From Pycnopodia helianthoides (Eukaryota; Echinodermata; Asteroidea; Forcipulatida; Asteriidae): DNA of 64,000 nucleotides. Below are positions 1 through 12,730 of the stretch, piece by piece (the first letter of the stretch is position 1; each line of letters starts with the position of its first letter). The notes beneath the pieces were generated by a model. It did no database searches and had not been told where the DNA came from. It saw only the letters and a list, made by a program, of their open reading frames with translations. A program made the position numbers and the translations under genes. The stretch spans positions 16,744 to 80,743 of the forward strand of contig JASTWB010000064.1 in assembly GCA_032158295.1 (NCBI GenBank), in the 5' to 3' direction.

Positions 1-174
1 TGCATGGTTGGTAAGACTTGCACTAGAGGAGAAGACCCTACGACATTCTTCGCAGCGGAATATGCCAAGATCTTCCTGGCTTGGATGGGACAGGACATGA
101 CTCTGGAGCTCAGCGGCGAAAAAGAACGTCTGGCTGCATTGAGAGCACTGTGGACGCTGGCTTCCATCCCATGC
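1..174 (-). CDS. Partial C2H2 zinc-finger protein (runs off window)
   Basis: Read on the minus strand from 174 down to 1, the frame encodes two tandem C2H2 fingers. The first is CSQCSQTFFFAAELQSH followed by VLSH, which gives C-x2-C-x12-H-x3-H. The second is CEECRRVFSSSASLTNH (C-x2-C-x12-H), and its last histidine lies beyond the window edge. A 10-residue linker separates them. A TGA at 175-177 closes the frame upstream, so this is either an exon edge or a broken gene. C2H2 arrays usually bind DNA, but no target can be inferred here. A degraded relative lies at 7,570-7,860 on the same strand. The plus strand is also open here, but lacks domain logic and is taken as a shadow. Confidence 0.6.
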
Positions 175-496
175 TCAATGGCGTGCGCCTGAATGTCGAA
201 TTTTCAATTCCTGTCACGTCCTTGGGCTCTGTTTCATAGAGGGTCAAATTGCTCAACGGTTTTGTGTTCTAGCGTGTACTAATGATATTGAGTTTACTCT
301 GGAATAACTTGTAGGTCTAACAAATGTTTTCATCCAAGAGTCAAAGGTCACAAAAGAATTTAAACACTTTTTGTATCCAACATTTTGAAGGAAATCAAGT
401 GAATGACAAATTCTTGAAACTGTTCAGACAGTTTGCATCAAGAATGCAATGATCAATTGCATAAAACAAGCTTATTTTACTCTTTAGGTAATTTAC
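175..496. other. No gene seen
   Basis: AT-rich sequence between the zinc-finger fragment and the first exon-like block. I see no open frame with domain logic and no recognisable repeat. Confidence 0.4.
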
Positions 497-588
497 CTTT
501 TACTGGAGAGTGCAGCTCCTCCTTTCTTAAGCTGGTCTTGAACATCTACTTGTTGATGGGTAGATCTCTTTAAAGATGATAAGCCTTA
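497..588 (-). other. Exon-like block related to the satellite module
   Basis: On the minus strand this 92-nt block lies between a TATGCAG acceptor-like site and a G|GTAAATT donor-like site. One frame is open after the first codon (TAA) and reads GLSSLKRSTHQQVDVQDQLK and onward. The 3' end, CTCTCCAGTAAAAG|GTAAAT, is identical to the exon-like module inside the satellite units at 36-62 kb, and the RSTxQQVDV stretch is shared with it. Homology to the satellite is seen directly. That this is a transcribed exon of a host gene is inference. The TAA at the first codon means the exact acceptor is uncertain. Confidence 0.4.
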
Positions 589-1036
589 CTGCATAAAACA
601 AAATGCACAATTTGCAATACTTAGAGTTTATACATATTATCCATAAATTAAACTGTTTGTTTGAGATATTTAGTATTCTTTATGACCCAAACCAAAAGAA
701 GAAATCCACCAATGACTGAACGGTGATTACCTTGTTAAAGATTTGTTAAAAGTTTAAAAAGCTGACCAAGCTACTAACAGCTAAAACACTTTTTGTTAAA
801 ACAAAGAGTGAATGAATTAATGAACTAAATCCCTTGCAAACTCTACTTATCTTTGAAAGGGCAGAAATGGTTGTGGAGCTTTTAAAAAGAATGGGTTATT
901 GTTTCCATAGGATTGGAATTAACTTGATTTAAAACAAAATACAAAGAAAAATTTACAAAAAAGACAATACAAAAGTATTTAATATCATACAACATGATAC
1001 CATGTTTTTTTTACAAGGATCTTTGTGTAAATGTAC

Positions 1037-1137
1037 CTGCTTGCAAGGAAGGATAGTTTGAAGTCAGATAGCCTGATTGTATTTGGGTCTTGGACATATC
1101 TTGTTGAAGTGTAGATTTTTTCCTTAGACTGGCATAC
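1037..1137 (-). other. Second exon-like block, paralogue of 497-588
   Basis: On the minus strand a CATCTACAG acceptor-like site and a GCAG|GTACAT donor-like site bracket 101 nt that stay open in one frame: YASLRKKSTLQQDMSKTQIQ and onward. The SLRKKSTLQQDM stretch resembles SLKRSTHQQVDV in the block at 497-588, which suggests duplicated exons of one minus-strand gene. The two blocks end in different phases, so a simple exon duplication is not proven. Confidence 0.3.
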
Positions 1138-2463
1138 CTGTAGATGCAAACCAAAACAAAATGGTGTTATCTGAAAATTATGTCATCCGAGCATCAGAAA
1201 TAAGTTAGTTGGCTTTTTCTGTCATCATCAGCACCGAAATAAATGATAGTGTGATAGTAAGAATAACACTGTTGGTTAAAAACAATATACTATTTCATTG
1301 GTTTTTAGACCCGATGCATTAATTCTCCTCTTATGGATTTCAGTAAACACACCCTACAACCAAGAGAAAGTTCACTAACTTTGTTGTCAAGTTTTTAAGT
1401 TTAATTTGATTATTGCAATCAGATAAGCAACAGTTATTTTTAGAAATTTAAATGCCTAAAAAAGTTATCTTGTGATTTAGTGCTGGTATGAACTTTATTT
1501 TCAGTTTAGCAGTTATACCCAAAGCTAAATAGTTGTGTGCCAGATGAACCACCTCAGAGTAAATGCAACCCAGCCAGTCAACTCTGAAAAGCTCACCAAA
1601 CAATGCATCTTGAAATGCATTGTAATGCTATAATGTAAGTTCTGATATATATTCAACACTGCTGATGAAACCAGTCTAACAACAGACATTCTGCATCACT
1701 ACAGAGATCCATTAAGGATAGGACAAACAGCATTCACTAATTATTAACCTTCAAATTCACACCCCCACCCCAATTTATGAGTTAGATTTGAATAATTGCT
1801 TTGTTTCAATTAAGTTACCACTTAAATTTGATTTCCTCAGACTATAAGATAATTGCTGTGTCTTTTTGGATGTAGCCTTCAATAGCAAAGCTTTTATGGT
1901 AGCTTCTTCAAACAAAGAAGTTATTACACTACTCGCGCACTTCTAGTCTTTCTGCCAAAGATTTATGATGGGCATATGCAATCGCCCATCACACTGACCT
2001 GTAATTTGGATTGTGTCACATTTTCTCCATGGTTTCATTCACCATTGGCAATTGACATACCATTTTTGTACACAATGATGCTGGCAGAGTTTTGTTCTGC
2101 CCTTTTTTACCAAATCACTGACATTGACAACCCCTCTAGGACGTGTGGCATGGTCCAGCTTAGAATATCATAGCATATGAGCTGACCAGTGAGTACGATG
2201 TGGTTAAAACAATGGAAATATTAAAATATGTCTAAGTTGTACCTCTTTTCAGGGTTTTAAAGACTAAATTAAATCGCATAATCTTAACAAAGTCATTTTC
2301 CCTTGTAGTTCATTACTTGACATTCATATTAACAAACACACAAAATAGCTTAACCTGTGAATAAGATTTCATGAACTCAGGAGTTCACGCTTAAAAACGG
2401 TCTTTGCCTGTGTTTTGTTTGGGATTTTGTACATGCTCATTATGCTCATTTGATTGGCACAAT
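1138..2463. other. No gene seen
   Basis: AT-rich unique sequence. Short open frames here show no domain signature, and I see no tandem repeat or transposon terminus. Confidence 0.4.
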
Positions 2464-3054
2464 TTAAATAGGATGGGATGGAATTAGACTGACTAGATCT
2501 ATTTTCTGAAACACTCTTCTGTGTTCTGGTCCTCTGAATAACCTGTATTCTAATTTGTTATCTTTCACATACAATTTCCAGTCTGATATATTAACTTCAT
2601 CTCTGACAAATGTGTGAAACTGTTTCAGATTTTCACATTTTTGTAATTTTGTTGTTGACGTTACTTTGGCCACATTGTCTTGTGTCTGAAGGTATGAAAT
2701 CAAATGGCTAACAAGTTGGTGTCCAATTCTAATAAATAAATGAAGAGTATCAGGCACCACTTTATGAACTTGAACAGATTCAAACAGAGGAGCTTCCTTG
2801 CAGTTGAAACTAGTCTTATCAGACACTTTCTTCTTGGAGAATTGAATTATTTCCTCAGTAGTTCTTACACCTTTGTCTGGTTCAGTCATTGACCATGTTT
2901 TTAACATGTCAAACCTTTCAGATTTAGCACAATGGCACCATAAACATGACTATTTGCTTGCAAAGCCTGCAATCCCCATAAATTGTTTTAAAATAGTCGC
3001 TGGAAAAGATTGTCCAATAGACACAGCTATTGCATCAGTGTCAAGACGATTTTA
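2464..3054 (-). pseudogene. Diverged RAG1-like transposase fragment
   Basis: On the minus strand a frame runs from about 3,040 to 2,464 with one internal stop (TAG complement at 2,950-2,952). It is collinear with the transposase core at 30,795-31,957. It has SCLWCHCAKSERFD against SCAWCKCPSSERHD, then TWSMTEPDKGVRTTEEI, then PDTLHLFIRIGHQLVSHLI, then RGPEHRRV and LIPSHP. It ends where copies A and B continue. Counting back 19 residues from the first cysteine of the C-x2-C, the catalytic D position is occupied by P. It is much more diverged than copies A-C, so it is an older insertion or another subfamily. The H-x4-H and final E are absent, so it is a fragment that cannot be functional. Confidence 0.7.
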
Positions 3055-3059
3055 GGGGC

Positions 3060-6000
3060 TTTGAGAATGACGTCACCCCAGCGGCTACACTGACGTGTTG
3101 CTTTGGTTATAAAGTGTCAAACGAGGAAATGCAATAAAAAAAAATTGGTTGCTGTTTGCGTGTTGTGCACATTTGAATGGCACCTCTGCTGATTTTTGGT
3201 ACGACTCAAGTTTTGTAAACTAAATTGGGTCAATCATCTTCTCAGTTATGATGTAAGATAATGGTATCATTCAGAAGGCAGGGGTATTTTGCTTCACATT
3301 CTGATCAACCCAAATTTACAGCCTCGTCCATTTTTAGTGATATGACCAATTGAAGGCGCAACTGCAAATGCAATGTAATGCTATTGTGTGCATTGTGTAT
3401 GCACACAGTGATGATGAGCAAATGTCCATAACTTTTTATTATGTCATAGTCGAGGGAGAAAGCATTTTGAATAATGCAAAGTCATACAAAGCTGGATCAA
3501 CTGAAAAAACTATGGAGTAGCTTTCCAGAGCTTATGCAAGACATGGGGAAAACATGAGCATGTGTGAAATCGATGCCTTTGAAAAAAAGCATGTGCATGG
3601 GTGTCACTCTACTATGAAACTTCGTGTAGTATTGACATAACTCCATACATCACATGTTAGCCTTCACATCCCAGAATGTATGAAATAATACATGGCAACA
3701 TATCCCATTTCTTCACAAGTTGGGAAAAAGTTACGATCTTGTTACAAAGTGGTATCACAGATCTACAAACTTTGCCCCAATCCCTGTATCAGATAATGGC
3801 AAAGCAGAACAAATTAACTTGCTTCATGATAACATAATTTTAAAGCCAGGTGGAAGTCTTAGGTGTATAACTGCCAAAACTTTGGGGCACAACAAAAGAA
3901 CATGTGGTTTTTCATTGAAAATAGTTGATGAAGAGTTTCAGAGCTTTTGTCCTATTTTGTAACCAAGTTTTCATTAGGCTATGCAGTATTAAATTATAGA
4001 AGAAAATGTTGATTTTTTCTGGCACTGAGAAAGCAAGGATGGCTCAAAAGTAACTTAATCAGTGTAGTTCAAAAGCTGAGAAACTTGTTTACACATGGGT
4101 GCTTGCAATGTGAACCAGAAACCTTTGGGGTTAACACCATACTTTTCCACGATAAGTGTTCTATGTTCTTTTACCAGCACTACCAATCCTAATACACAGA
4201 CCACGGCTTCTGTCCCATCCAAGTACAAAGCAACTATGGTAATTAAGTATCTTGCTGAAGGACACAAGGTCAAGCCGGACTTGAACACATTCTTCTAATG
4301 AGAAACACTGGAAGATGTAGATGCAAAACTTTTGTAAACATTGTTTAACTTTACTTTTTACATCAGCTCAGACATCTGTTGACCTTTGGATAAACACTGG
4401 ATGATGATAGCACTTGCAGGTCTCAGACATCTATTGTAGAAAGTAAATATCACTGGAGACTAATGCAATTGGCAACCTCTCTCTGCAGCTACATGATACC
4501 TCTATCTTTATGGAAAATGAATTTAAAAAAACAAACACATGTTTTATAAGTTTAAATAACATGTCAGGCAATCTCAGAAGCAGTTGCAATAAACGTAACC
4601 CTAAATCTTTTCCCGATCCTCCAAACAATTACAGCAAACAATACCAATTTTTGAAAAAACAATCTGACATTTTTTCCCATTATTTCATTTGTACACTATT
4701 AGATTGTCACGCAAGAGAGTTTTTATACTTAAACTGACAGCAGAACAAAGTTAAAAATAAATAGTATTTAAAAGAGACCAGTTATATCACAACTGATTTA
4801 ATGTTGGCACATCATACCTTGGCCTGGATGAGGGACATGAACTGTACACCATTTCAATAGGCAAACTAACAAGATATTGGAAAATCCAATAAAAGTAAAA
4901 TACAAATGGAAAATAAGCTCCGAGTTTTTGCAGAAACTAATTAATTTTTTTATGAATTATATAAAAGGATTCATCAATTTTCACAAATGTTTGTGGTTTT
5001 AAAAAACAGGTCCAAGTACACTCATATGAATGACATGAAAACAACTTCATTTATCCGATCTGAGAGTGGGTTTAAACTTTTGTGTTATTAAAGAGCGGTT
5101 ACAGATGCTCTCAATATTTTACTGTTACCTTTTTATGGCCAAATAGACATCGTAGATACCGTTTAATAACCATATTAAAACTTAAAATTTGAAATTTTTA
5201 ATTAAAAATTCCAAGTCAAAAATTCCTCTCCGCGCCTTTTCAGCCGAGAGTCAAAAAGTACTTATCATGATAAAGAATTCTATGACCATTGACTTTACCC
5301 CTAACCCACGGTTGCTTATAAACACACACTAATTCTCTTTTCTTGGAAACAAAACAAAATCAAGAGAAACCACTTAAAATCATACATTTAAATTCTCTTC
5401 TGGCCATTTCCCAAATACCTAATTGTGTCATTTAAAATAAAACCTACACGTTGTTGTTTTTTTGCTATAACAAGCAAAATTCCAAAACTAACCCCCAGAC
5501 CACGACGTGCAGAACAGTGCTGCACATTTATAAAGTTAACGTGTGCACCTCGATATTAGTTCAATTCATGGAATTTGTACCGTATTTCCGACATACGCAA
5601 AACGTTCAAAAAAAGAAATAGCAGTGTGTAGGGCCTCCCCTGATAATGCGGTCTCGTTTTCATTTTTCGCGCACTTGACGAGTGAATTCTTCCGTTGTGT
5701 GGTATGTTTAGGTTAAATGATACGTGTAAGCGAGGCACTAAACAACCAGCTGCGAATCGCTCACTCTCAAATATTCGAATCTCCCCAAAAACATCCCTGT
5801 AAAGGGCTTGCTGATCAATGCCTGTTTGGATCGTCCTTTAAAAGTCACATTTACGGCCGTTTGATTGAGAATTAAAGTTTGCGCAGTGTATTTTGCTTAC
5901 TCATGATTCATATAGGCAAGTCCAACTACTTAGCCCCGGGACGTCATGAGTCCTTCTCCGGTTGTTTGACCCGCTTTTAGAGTTTGGGCCTTGGAGTATT

Positions 6001-7569
6001 TTGAGGAAAACACATTTTTACATTTTTAGCGTGAGTAATCGCATTATAGTGTTTCTATTGACGTGGACCCCATCGTATTGGAAAATTAAAAACTATATAT
6101 TTCAACAAATCCTTATCCCTCTTGTAACACTTTGTTGCTAAACTATTGAAGAAAGTGGTTCTGAATACTGTTCAAGATTGCTCAGTAAAATGCAACATAC
6201 AGTCTACAAAACAACCTCATTGTTTTAACTCGAACCCTTTTTCACTTTTACTGAAGTGGCAATTCCTATCTTTGGCTGTTTAATATCTACTTTTAACGTA
6301 GATCTCTTGGAGGGTAGCCTAACATACAAAAAATCAGTCCACATTAATCCATCATCACATATTAATGAACCCAAACCTATCCATAAAACCATGTAATGGC
6401 AGGGAACGAGTTGGCAGAGTTGTTCGCCCGAGTGATTGAAAGTACCAAAGTGTGGGTGAGTCAAATGGCACAGAGACACAAGTTCAGTGGTTTTGTTTTA
6501 CTTTGGAACAAACCAATTTCATAGGAGCTTGCTCTATCACAAAAGTAGCTAAGCACAGTAGTTATACTTACCACAAGGTTACAGTCATATACCATTCGTA
6601 TGCATTGACCATTCCCGGTTCACTTCAACGTTCATTCCAAACATTTATTTGAACTTCGTCTCATTACCAATTTCTGTTATGAAGCATAACATCCAATTAT
6701 CCAACAAACCCAAATAATGTCCGAAACTTATTACAAATAAATGTTATGCATTTTTCCTAAATTTGTCTCTATTGATCTTATATTTGAAAGGTGAAAAGAT
6801 GCTGTTAAAACATTTAACTTAAGTTTTTAGAATGGCTGGAGAGAAATTTACAGAAACAACTTTTTTCGGGCATCGTAACCCTTGACCAGTTTGATCACTC
6901 AACATGCTCATTGCGTCAAGTTGCCACACTCAGTGAGTTAAATCTTATGCTGCACAGAAAGGTTATTTATTGGCTTTGAAAGGCACTGTACACCTATTGG
7001 TAAATCTAAGAACTCTATGTTCACATGATTCACACATAACTACAGAATTTAATGTAGATAATGGAAAAATGGTTTCCTTTAATAGTTTCTGCCTATATGC
7101 TATCGTTCTAGAAATAGTATAGACAATATATTTATCGGCGCGCGTTAATTGAAAATAAAAAAGAAAAACTCATAATCTCTTTTCACTAGTTCTCTACATC
7201 AACAAGTTGACGCATACGTTCTCCTTTTGGGTTCATCATATGTTGTATCACCAACAAAAATTACAACTATTGTGAGCTTTACCAAAAGTTTACAATACCT
7301 TTAAGAATACAATCTTCAACAAGGTCCTTGTAGTAATGCTGTTATTTTTGTGATAAAATAAAACTTGGGATTGCGACTGTAAATAGATATTGCGGGTCAT
7401 TTTGCTTTTTTAGGCCGCTGCACTTTGTCATTTGCCTGTCTGTTTTTTGTTTTTTTCGCTTTTTTTTGCAGTTTTTAAGACACTTACATACAATGCACTG
7501 AGAAAAATCACCTCCATGCCAACACACTTCTAAATTTGTGTTCCCCTAAGACTTTTTTTTTATGCCCGG
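3060..7569. other. No gene recognised
   Basis: About 4.5 kb of unique sequence with only short open frames, none with a recognisable domain. A TGACGTCA motif lies near 3,067. The stretch 5,220-5,980 is locally richer in CG dinucleotides, as seen around some promoters, but I cannot place a start site or an exon. No satellite unit or transposon terminus was recognised. Confidence 0.35.
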
Positions 7570-7860
7570 ATCTTATCGGAAGTATTCATGCTGTAATCCA
7601 TGGTAGAGTAGGAACACTGCATACAGATTGAGCATTTAAAGCCTTTTCATTGTGGTTGAAGTGGCTGCCATGGTTGGTAAGACTTGCACTAGTGGAAGAA
7701 GACCCAACACATTCTTTCGCAAAGCGATTTGCCAAATCTCCGGCTTGTGGACAACTATTCTGGAACTCGCGCGAAAAAAACGTCCTGGCTGCTTTGAGAC
7801 ACTTGTGACCCTGCTTCCATCCCATCTCAATGCTGGTCGCCTGAATGTCCTGGCCGCGTG
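7570..7860 (-). pseudogene. Degraded C2H2 zinc-finger fragment
   Basis: The plus-strand DNA is clearly related to 1-190 of this window (shared starts such as ATGGTTGGTAAGACTTGCAC) with many small indels. On the minus strand the pieces KCLKAARTFF, KECVGSSSTSASLTNH and, in a second frame, GFKCSICMQ follow the order finger, finger, EK-linker, finger. Cysteines and histidines are partly lost and the frame breaks repeatedly. This could be a decayed duplicate of the left-edge gene, or a real gene damaged by uncorrected sequencing indels. Confidence 0.5.
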
Positions 7861-8774
7861 CTAACAGAGCTTAGCAGATGTGCAACGTCTCTTTTTCTGA
7901 AAGGTGTGTTGTTGAATGGCACTGGCTTTGTGCAGAAGCAAAAAGGTCTTTGCAAGTTTGCACTCTAGGTGGACTCCTTCCTGACTGTCTTATTTGTTAC
8001 TGGATTTCTGCTGACATTTTATACACTTACGTTTTCCCTTACTCGTGATCAGCAGTGTAATGTCGAGTCTTCACTTTCAAATTTCACCGTGGCATTTTCG
8101 AACAACTGATTTTAGGTAGTTTCGTAATGTGGAGAAGACCAAAAACTGGCACTCCAGGGATGCCTTGATGCTGTTGAAAACATGAATCAAGTTATTGCAA
8201 CCATCCACTTCGAACCACTTCTTTTCGGTGACCAAGTCTTTCCCACAACATAACACGTTCAGTTCGTAACACCCGAGGTCGGAAGCTTGTGTTTGTACGT
8301 GCGTGAGTTGAAGGTCAACCATCGACGCATATCTGCAGCAGCACACAGCTAGGGTTTACCGGTCCAGCTATCCTCCGTGTTGTGTTGCGGGCATGGCTCA
8401 GAACTCTGTCTCCATCTGATTCGGTTGCTTCAACGAAGCACTTGCAGTGCGCAGTGCGTGTTTGACTTCGACCGCCCATCAGAAAATACTGTCCTGAGCA
8501 AGTTTATAATCTGATGTGTGCTCATAGTATGGCTTCACATACTATACTATCGGGAATCCTTGAGCTAGCGCCCGAAGATCTTTTACTTCCTGCTTATTTT
8601 CATTGGTCTCTGCACTCCTTATCTGACATCTTGGGTTGCTTAATGTTCGCGCCTTAATTACATGCCTTTCAAGTGATTTTCTCCAGAGAGATTTTCAGTG
8701 GGAATTTCATCACAGTCTTAAGATACAGAACCCTCTTCTGGTCCTTTCATTTTTCACCCATCGTCGACCACTGG

Positions 8775-8905
8775 TACCTGTCTAAACTGAAGCGCTTCAG
8801 AAATAGATTCCATTGAGTTATATGTTTGTAAAGTTGCGACGAGCCTGGTAATCATATTGCCCGCCAAATGCATTTCAAGGTCCTCTTGATGTTTAGGAGC
8901 GTTGC
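8775..8905 (-). pseudogene. Open minus-strand remnant, probably zinc-finger related
   Basis: A minus-strand frame reads CNAPKHQEDLEMHLAGNMIT and onward without a stop for about 40 codons. The C-x5-HQEDLEMHL pattern is loosely finger-like and it lies between two clearer finger remnants on the same strand (7,570-7,860 and 9,170-9,250). Assignment rests mostly on context. Confidence 0.25.
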
Positions 8906-9169
8906 AAAAGGACACGAAACTGCTCTATGATGTCATGGCACTGAAATGCCAACATCGAGCAAGATGTTTACAGACAGAACTGTAAGGTTGAGTGATCCTT
9001 CAGTGTTTCAAACTTCACATCCACCAGAGCGTCCCCTTCCTTGCGTAAACCTCCCCGAATTCCATACACTGTACATTTGCACTCGTTTGCTGTGCTTCAC
9101 TGCTAAAATGTACCTGTATAGACATTGAGTCGAAGACCTCCTGTTCAGAGGACATTTGTACAAATGGTT

Positions 9170-9250
9170 GCGTGATCTCAAACATGCTTCTGCAACTCAT
9201 CTGCCTTCTGAAACTTCTTTCCGCAATCTTTGCAGATGTCACGGCTGAAT
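9170..9250 (-). pseudogene. Single C2H2 finger with internal stop
   Basis: On the minus strand the frame reads DICKDCGKKFQKADELQKHV, a stop, then DH. This has the canonical spacing C-x2-C-x12-H-x3-H, and the stop falls between the two histidines. FQKADELQKH is typical of the finger helix. With the remnants at 7.6 and 8.8 kb it outlines a decayed or mis-sequenced minus-strand zinc-finger gene of about 1.7 kb. Confidence 0.5.
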
Positions 9251-10879
9251 ATGTCTTGTAGTGGTCAACACATGCACCACAATCTGTTCCTCATGTAAAA
9301 CTCATTAGACACGCGCTTAGAACTAGCTGACTACTTACGTGTTGGCTGGAATCGAATGATCCACTGATGCAGCGCAGCTCCTCCAATGGAGTTGTTGAAC
9401 AGAGGTACTGGTGCAGTTTTGCTATACCTTGTAACAATTTGCGCTTTTCTTTGTGTTTGCCTTTTCTCTTGCTTTTCTCTTATTTGGCTAGCGAGTTGGT
9501 TACTTGAGGTTATTGTCGCTGCTGCTCATCCTTTACCCTGCTGATTATATCTCAGTCTCGTGTCGTTTTGAAGGTGGAGCACTGACCCTCAGAAGTTTCA
9601 AGTGTCCTTGCAGTCTTCTTCTGGACAAGGAACACAGGGCTCGACGCTCTGATGGAAAACCTCTACGGGGAATTGCAGTTGTTTCAATGAATCAAAAGGT
9701 TTGTTTATAGCATAGGCACAGATATTTCTTGCTATCCCATGCCTGGCTGTGATGCGGTTATGTGCTCTTAAGCATTGCCATGAGTGGGGAATCCTGGTGC
9801 ACTGGTGCGACGGACACTCATCCAACTCGCTGGTCAACTGGCAATTCCATCCATGCTACCTGTGGAATCTGAATGTTCATAAAGCTCTCTTAAGAATTCC
9901 ATACTGCAACGGGACAGAGCAACGGCCTCAGAATCAGTCACGTGATCCATTGGGATGAATGAACACATCCACATGGCTGTAGGGCTTGAAACGTCCAAAG
10001 TCCATCGGGCAGTAGCACAGACAGCATGTGCTGGTCGGAGTGTTGCCTGTTCAAACGTTAGTAATGTATGCGAAGCCGTGCATTGCTGATACATGCTACT
10101 GTCAGGTTGAACTTGTGGGGTAATCAAATATTTTGTCGACTAATGGTCCCACTCCACACACAACCCACATCAGGTATACCTAAAGAAAATTTTCCCCTTT
10201 TAGAATTACCATGGAGTGTGGAGCTGCCAAATGTAAATTTGTTTTTAAGGACATTTTGGTGCTTAAAAATCTCTTTTTGGTCTAATATTTGTTTTATTAA
10301 CAATTTATTGTTTTACGCTATGAACACACCCCAACCCATGAAAAGTATTTAAGCCGCATAATGTTCTTAAATTTACAATAAGCTTTTAAAACTATGAAAT
10401 GTACAGTAACAAATAGGGAATATTGTTCTAAAATTTGTTTTTCACTATCTGTTTGGAAAAATTTTGCTCATATCTTGGTTTTCCTTCTAAAATAAGCTTT
10501 GTTTTCCTGCATTAATTATTTCGAAATACATTGCATTAATAATTAAGCTTAACTGATTATTGAGGCATACATATATGCCGATTTGCCAGAGGGGGGGCTG
10601 TACTGGATGCAGGTTTTGCTGCTTAGACATGTTGTTTCTGCTAATAGAGTTGTGCCTGGCTACCTGCAACTGTTTTTTTTCACTATTTGTTTCCACATAA
10701 AAATAAGAACAATTATTTTTTTATGCTTGGGTAAGCAAACACTGTCTCTCATTAGCCATGCATAGTATCAACAGTTCCAATGTAATCCCTCACCATCCAT
10801 TGGTTCTTGCCGCACAGATACAACATGATTTTGATCTCAGAGACTAATTGACTTCCTAATCTCTTTGGTTTCGTTTCAC
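9251..10879. other. No gene recognised
   Basis: Short overlapping frames on both strands, none with recognisable motifs. Base composition and CG content are higher than in the flanking AT-rich DNA up to about 10,130, so decayed coding sequence is possible but cannot be shown. Confidence 0.3.
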
Positions 10880-12730
10880 CTAATAGCTGAGCTTTGCGGA
10901 AAACGGCGACAACTAACTACAAACTCTGCAAGAACGTCTTCATTCCAAAGGAATCAAACACCGCGTCTTACGTTGCGGAAGCCTAATGCAGGATGGGATG
11001 AATAATATGGATATTAAGAGACCATCGATGGCTAAGATACCTTATATTTCATTGCCCGAGGACTGTTTCAGATTCTTCGCTCCAGTTATGCACCATCAGG
11101 AGAAACAGCTATGGAAGCAGAAAGTAAGTCTTTTAACATTCTCTCTCAAGCAGCAGTCGATTATTCATTTAGCATAAAAAACCAAAGGCTCGTCCAGAAC
11201 CTGCACCAGGTGACATTTATTGGAGAATATCAACTCTTGTCAATGAAGTCGCACTTTGCAAGATCTCACGCTTGCATTGTGCACGTTTACCACGTTTATC
11301 CTACCAGTGAACCACTATGTTCTTCTCAGGTGATTCAATTTTGGTCAGGATTCAACACAAACTGCTACGATAAGTCCACTTACTCACATTGCAAATCCCG
11401 CTATTGTGGATTCCAAACTGCTGATTAGCTATCTATACACTACCAGTGCTGAAATGCAAAGAAATGTCCTCAGTGTTTGCTTTAGGACAGCAACGAGTGC
11501 CATCCAAGACAGTGGACCGACAATTGTATCAGTAGCTCAACAATGTATAACCTCCTATTGAATTTGGGCTCACATACGTCGCCTTGTGTTTCCACCAGCT
11601 TCTGCTATATGCATGCATCTTGGAATTCTGAATGCTGGTTTATTGGACCTCTTGTGATCGATTCTACGCAGCCTGTACTGCAATCAAATGCTAAGCTGGA
11701 ACAGTTCAATCGTGCCTACGTGGATGAAACCCTTGACCTATGAGGCACTTACTGCTCTAGTCAACTATCTGCAATATAGAATGGTGTGAAAATGGAGGAA
11801 TAGCTGTCCATCCCTCAATGTTGTTTGCAGCAAGATGCTGATGTACAGCAGAAGTTTGAGTCTGACGACAGGGAGTTTGTTAAAGTTTGCTGTGAGAAGC
11901 CATGAGAGGTTGTGGCTAAGCATATTTTTTTACCGTCGATAAAAAATTTCAAGCTGGGGGGCTCAGTCTTCTTACATTTAAGTTCTGGATCATTCTTACA
12001 ATTATACATTTTGCTTCTTAATGGTCCTCTGAGGGAAGCCAACTGGGAACTTCACCTTCATACACAGCTCCAGGATTCCCTTCTTTTTGCTGCCAACAGA
12101 CAAAACTAAGCTAATGGAATGCCAGTCTACAGCCCTGTCATGTAGAACCTACCAATATTTTGCCAAATCTTTTGAGTCTGGAGAGTTCGCAATTCATCGA
12201 TGCCCTGTTCATTTAATGAATTTGGAGTGACATGGAAGTTGAAAAAACTGTCATCAAGAGACCGCCAAAAGTTGAATGGTGGAATTGTGTGTTTACCAGA
12301 AAAAGACAGCCCTTATCCGTATGGAACCTCTAACAAGCATGATGAGTGAGTAGCAAGAGCTATGAGTGATAGAAGTGGATTGGTTTACAAGTAGCGAAAC
12401 AAAGATCATAAAGATAATCCACCCCCGCAGGCGAAAGAAAAGATGAAGAGCATGTCACACCACATCAACCATGTATATTAACAACTTGACCAAGTTCCAT
12501 TTCAACCTGATCAAATCCAGATGTGCTTGTCGAACATATCTAACGGTCTTCATCATCACAAGGAATACAAGAGCTCTCAAATATTGCAAGTTGTGAAAGA
12601 CATAATTGGAGAGTTTGTGACAGGAGCTTTAACTCTGTGGACAAGGTTTCTAACATCCTATAACAAAATTCTGGCTCACGAACATTTGCTGACAAGGAAT
12701 AGAAGACAAAATTCCGTCTGGTGATGGTAA
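10880..12730 (+). pseudogene. Broken plus-strand protein, N-terminal and middle pieces
   Basis: Several plus-strand pieces look protein-like but sit in different frames. At about 11,360-11,540 one reads ANPAIVDSKLLISYLYTTSA and continues, at 11,912-12,106 one includes GPLREANWELHLHTQLQDS followed by LLFAANRQN, and at 12,400-12,720 one includes KEKMKSMSHHINHVY. The W-x-LHL followed by NRQN order, and the cysteine-rich tail further downstream (13,951-14,343), resemble an unnamed family I associate with repeat-rich invertebrate genomes. That recollection cannot be verified here. Stops and frame changes every 100-250 bp make it a pseudogene, or a gene in error-rich sequence. Confidence 0.35.

Noticed and set aside
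1..192. Plus-strand open frame at the left edge
   Set aside because: The minus strand encodes two canonical C2H2 fingers at the same place. The plus-strand product has no recognisable domain.
3067..3074. TGACGTCA as a promoter
   Set aside because: A single CRE-like octamer without neighbouring promoter motifs or an exon is not enough.
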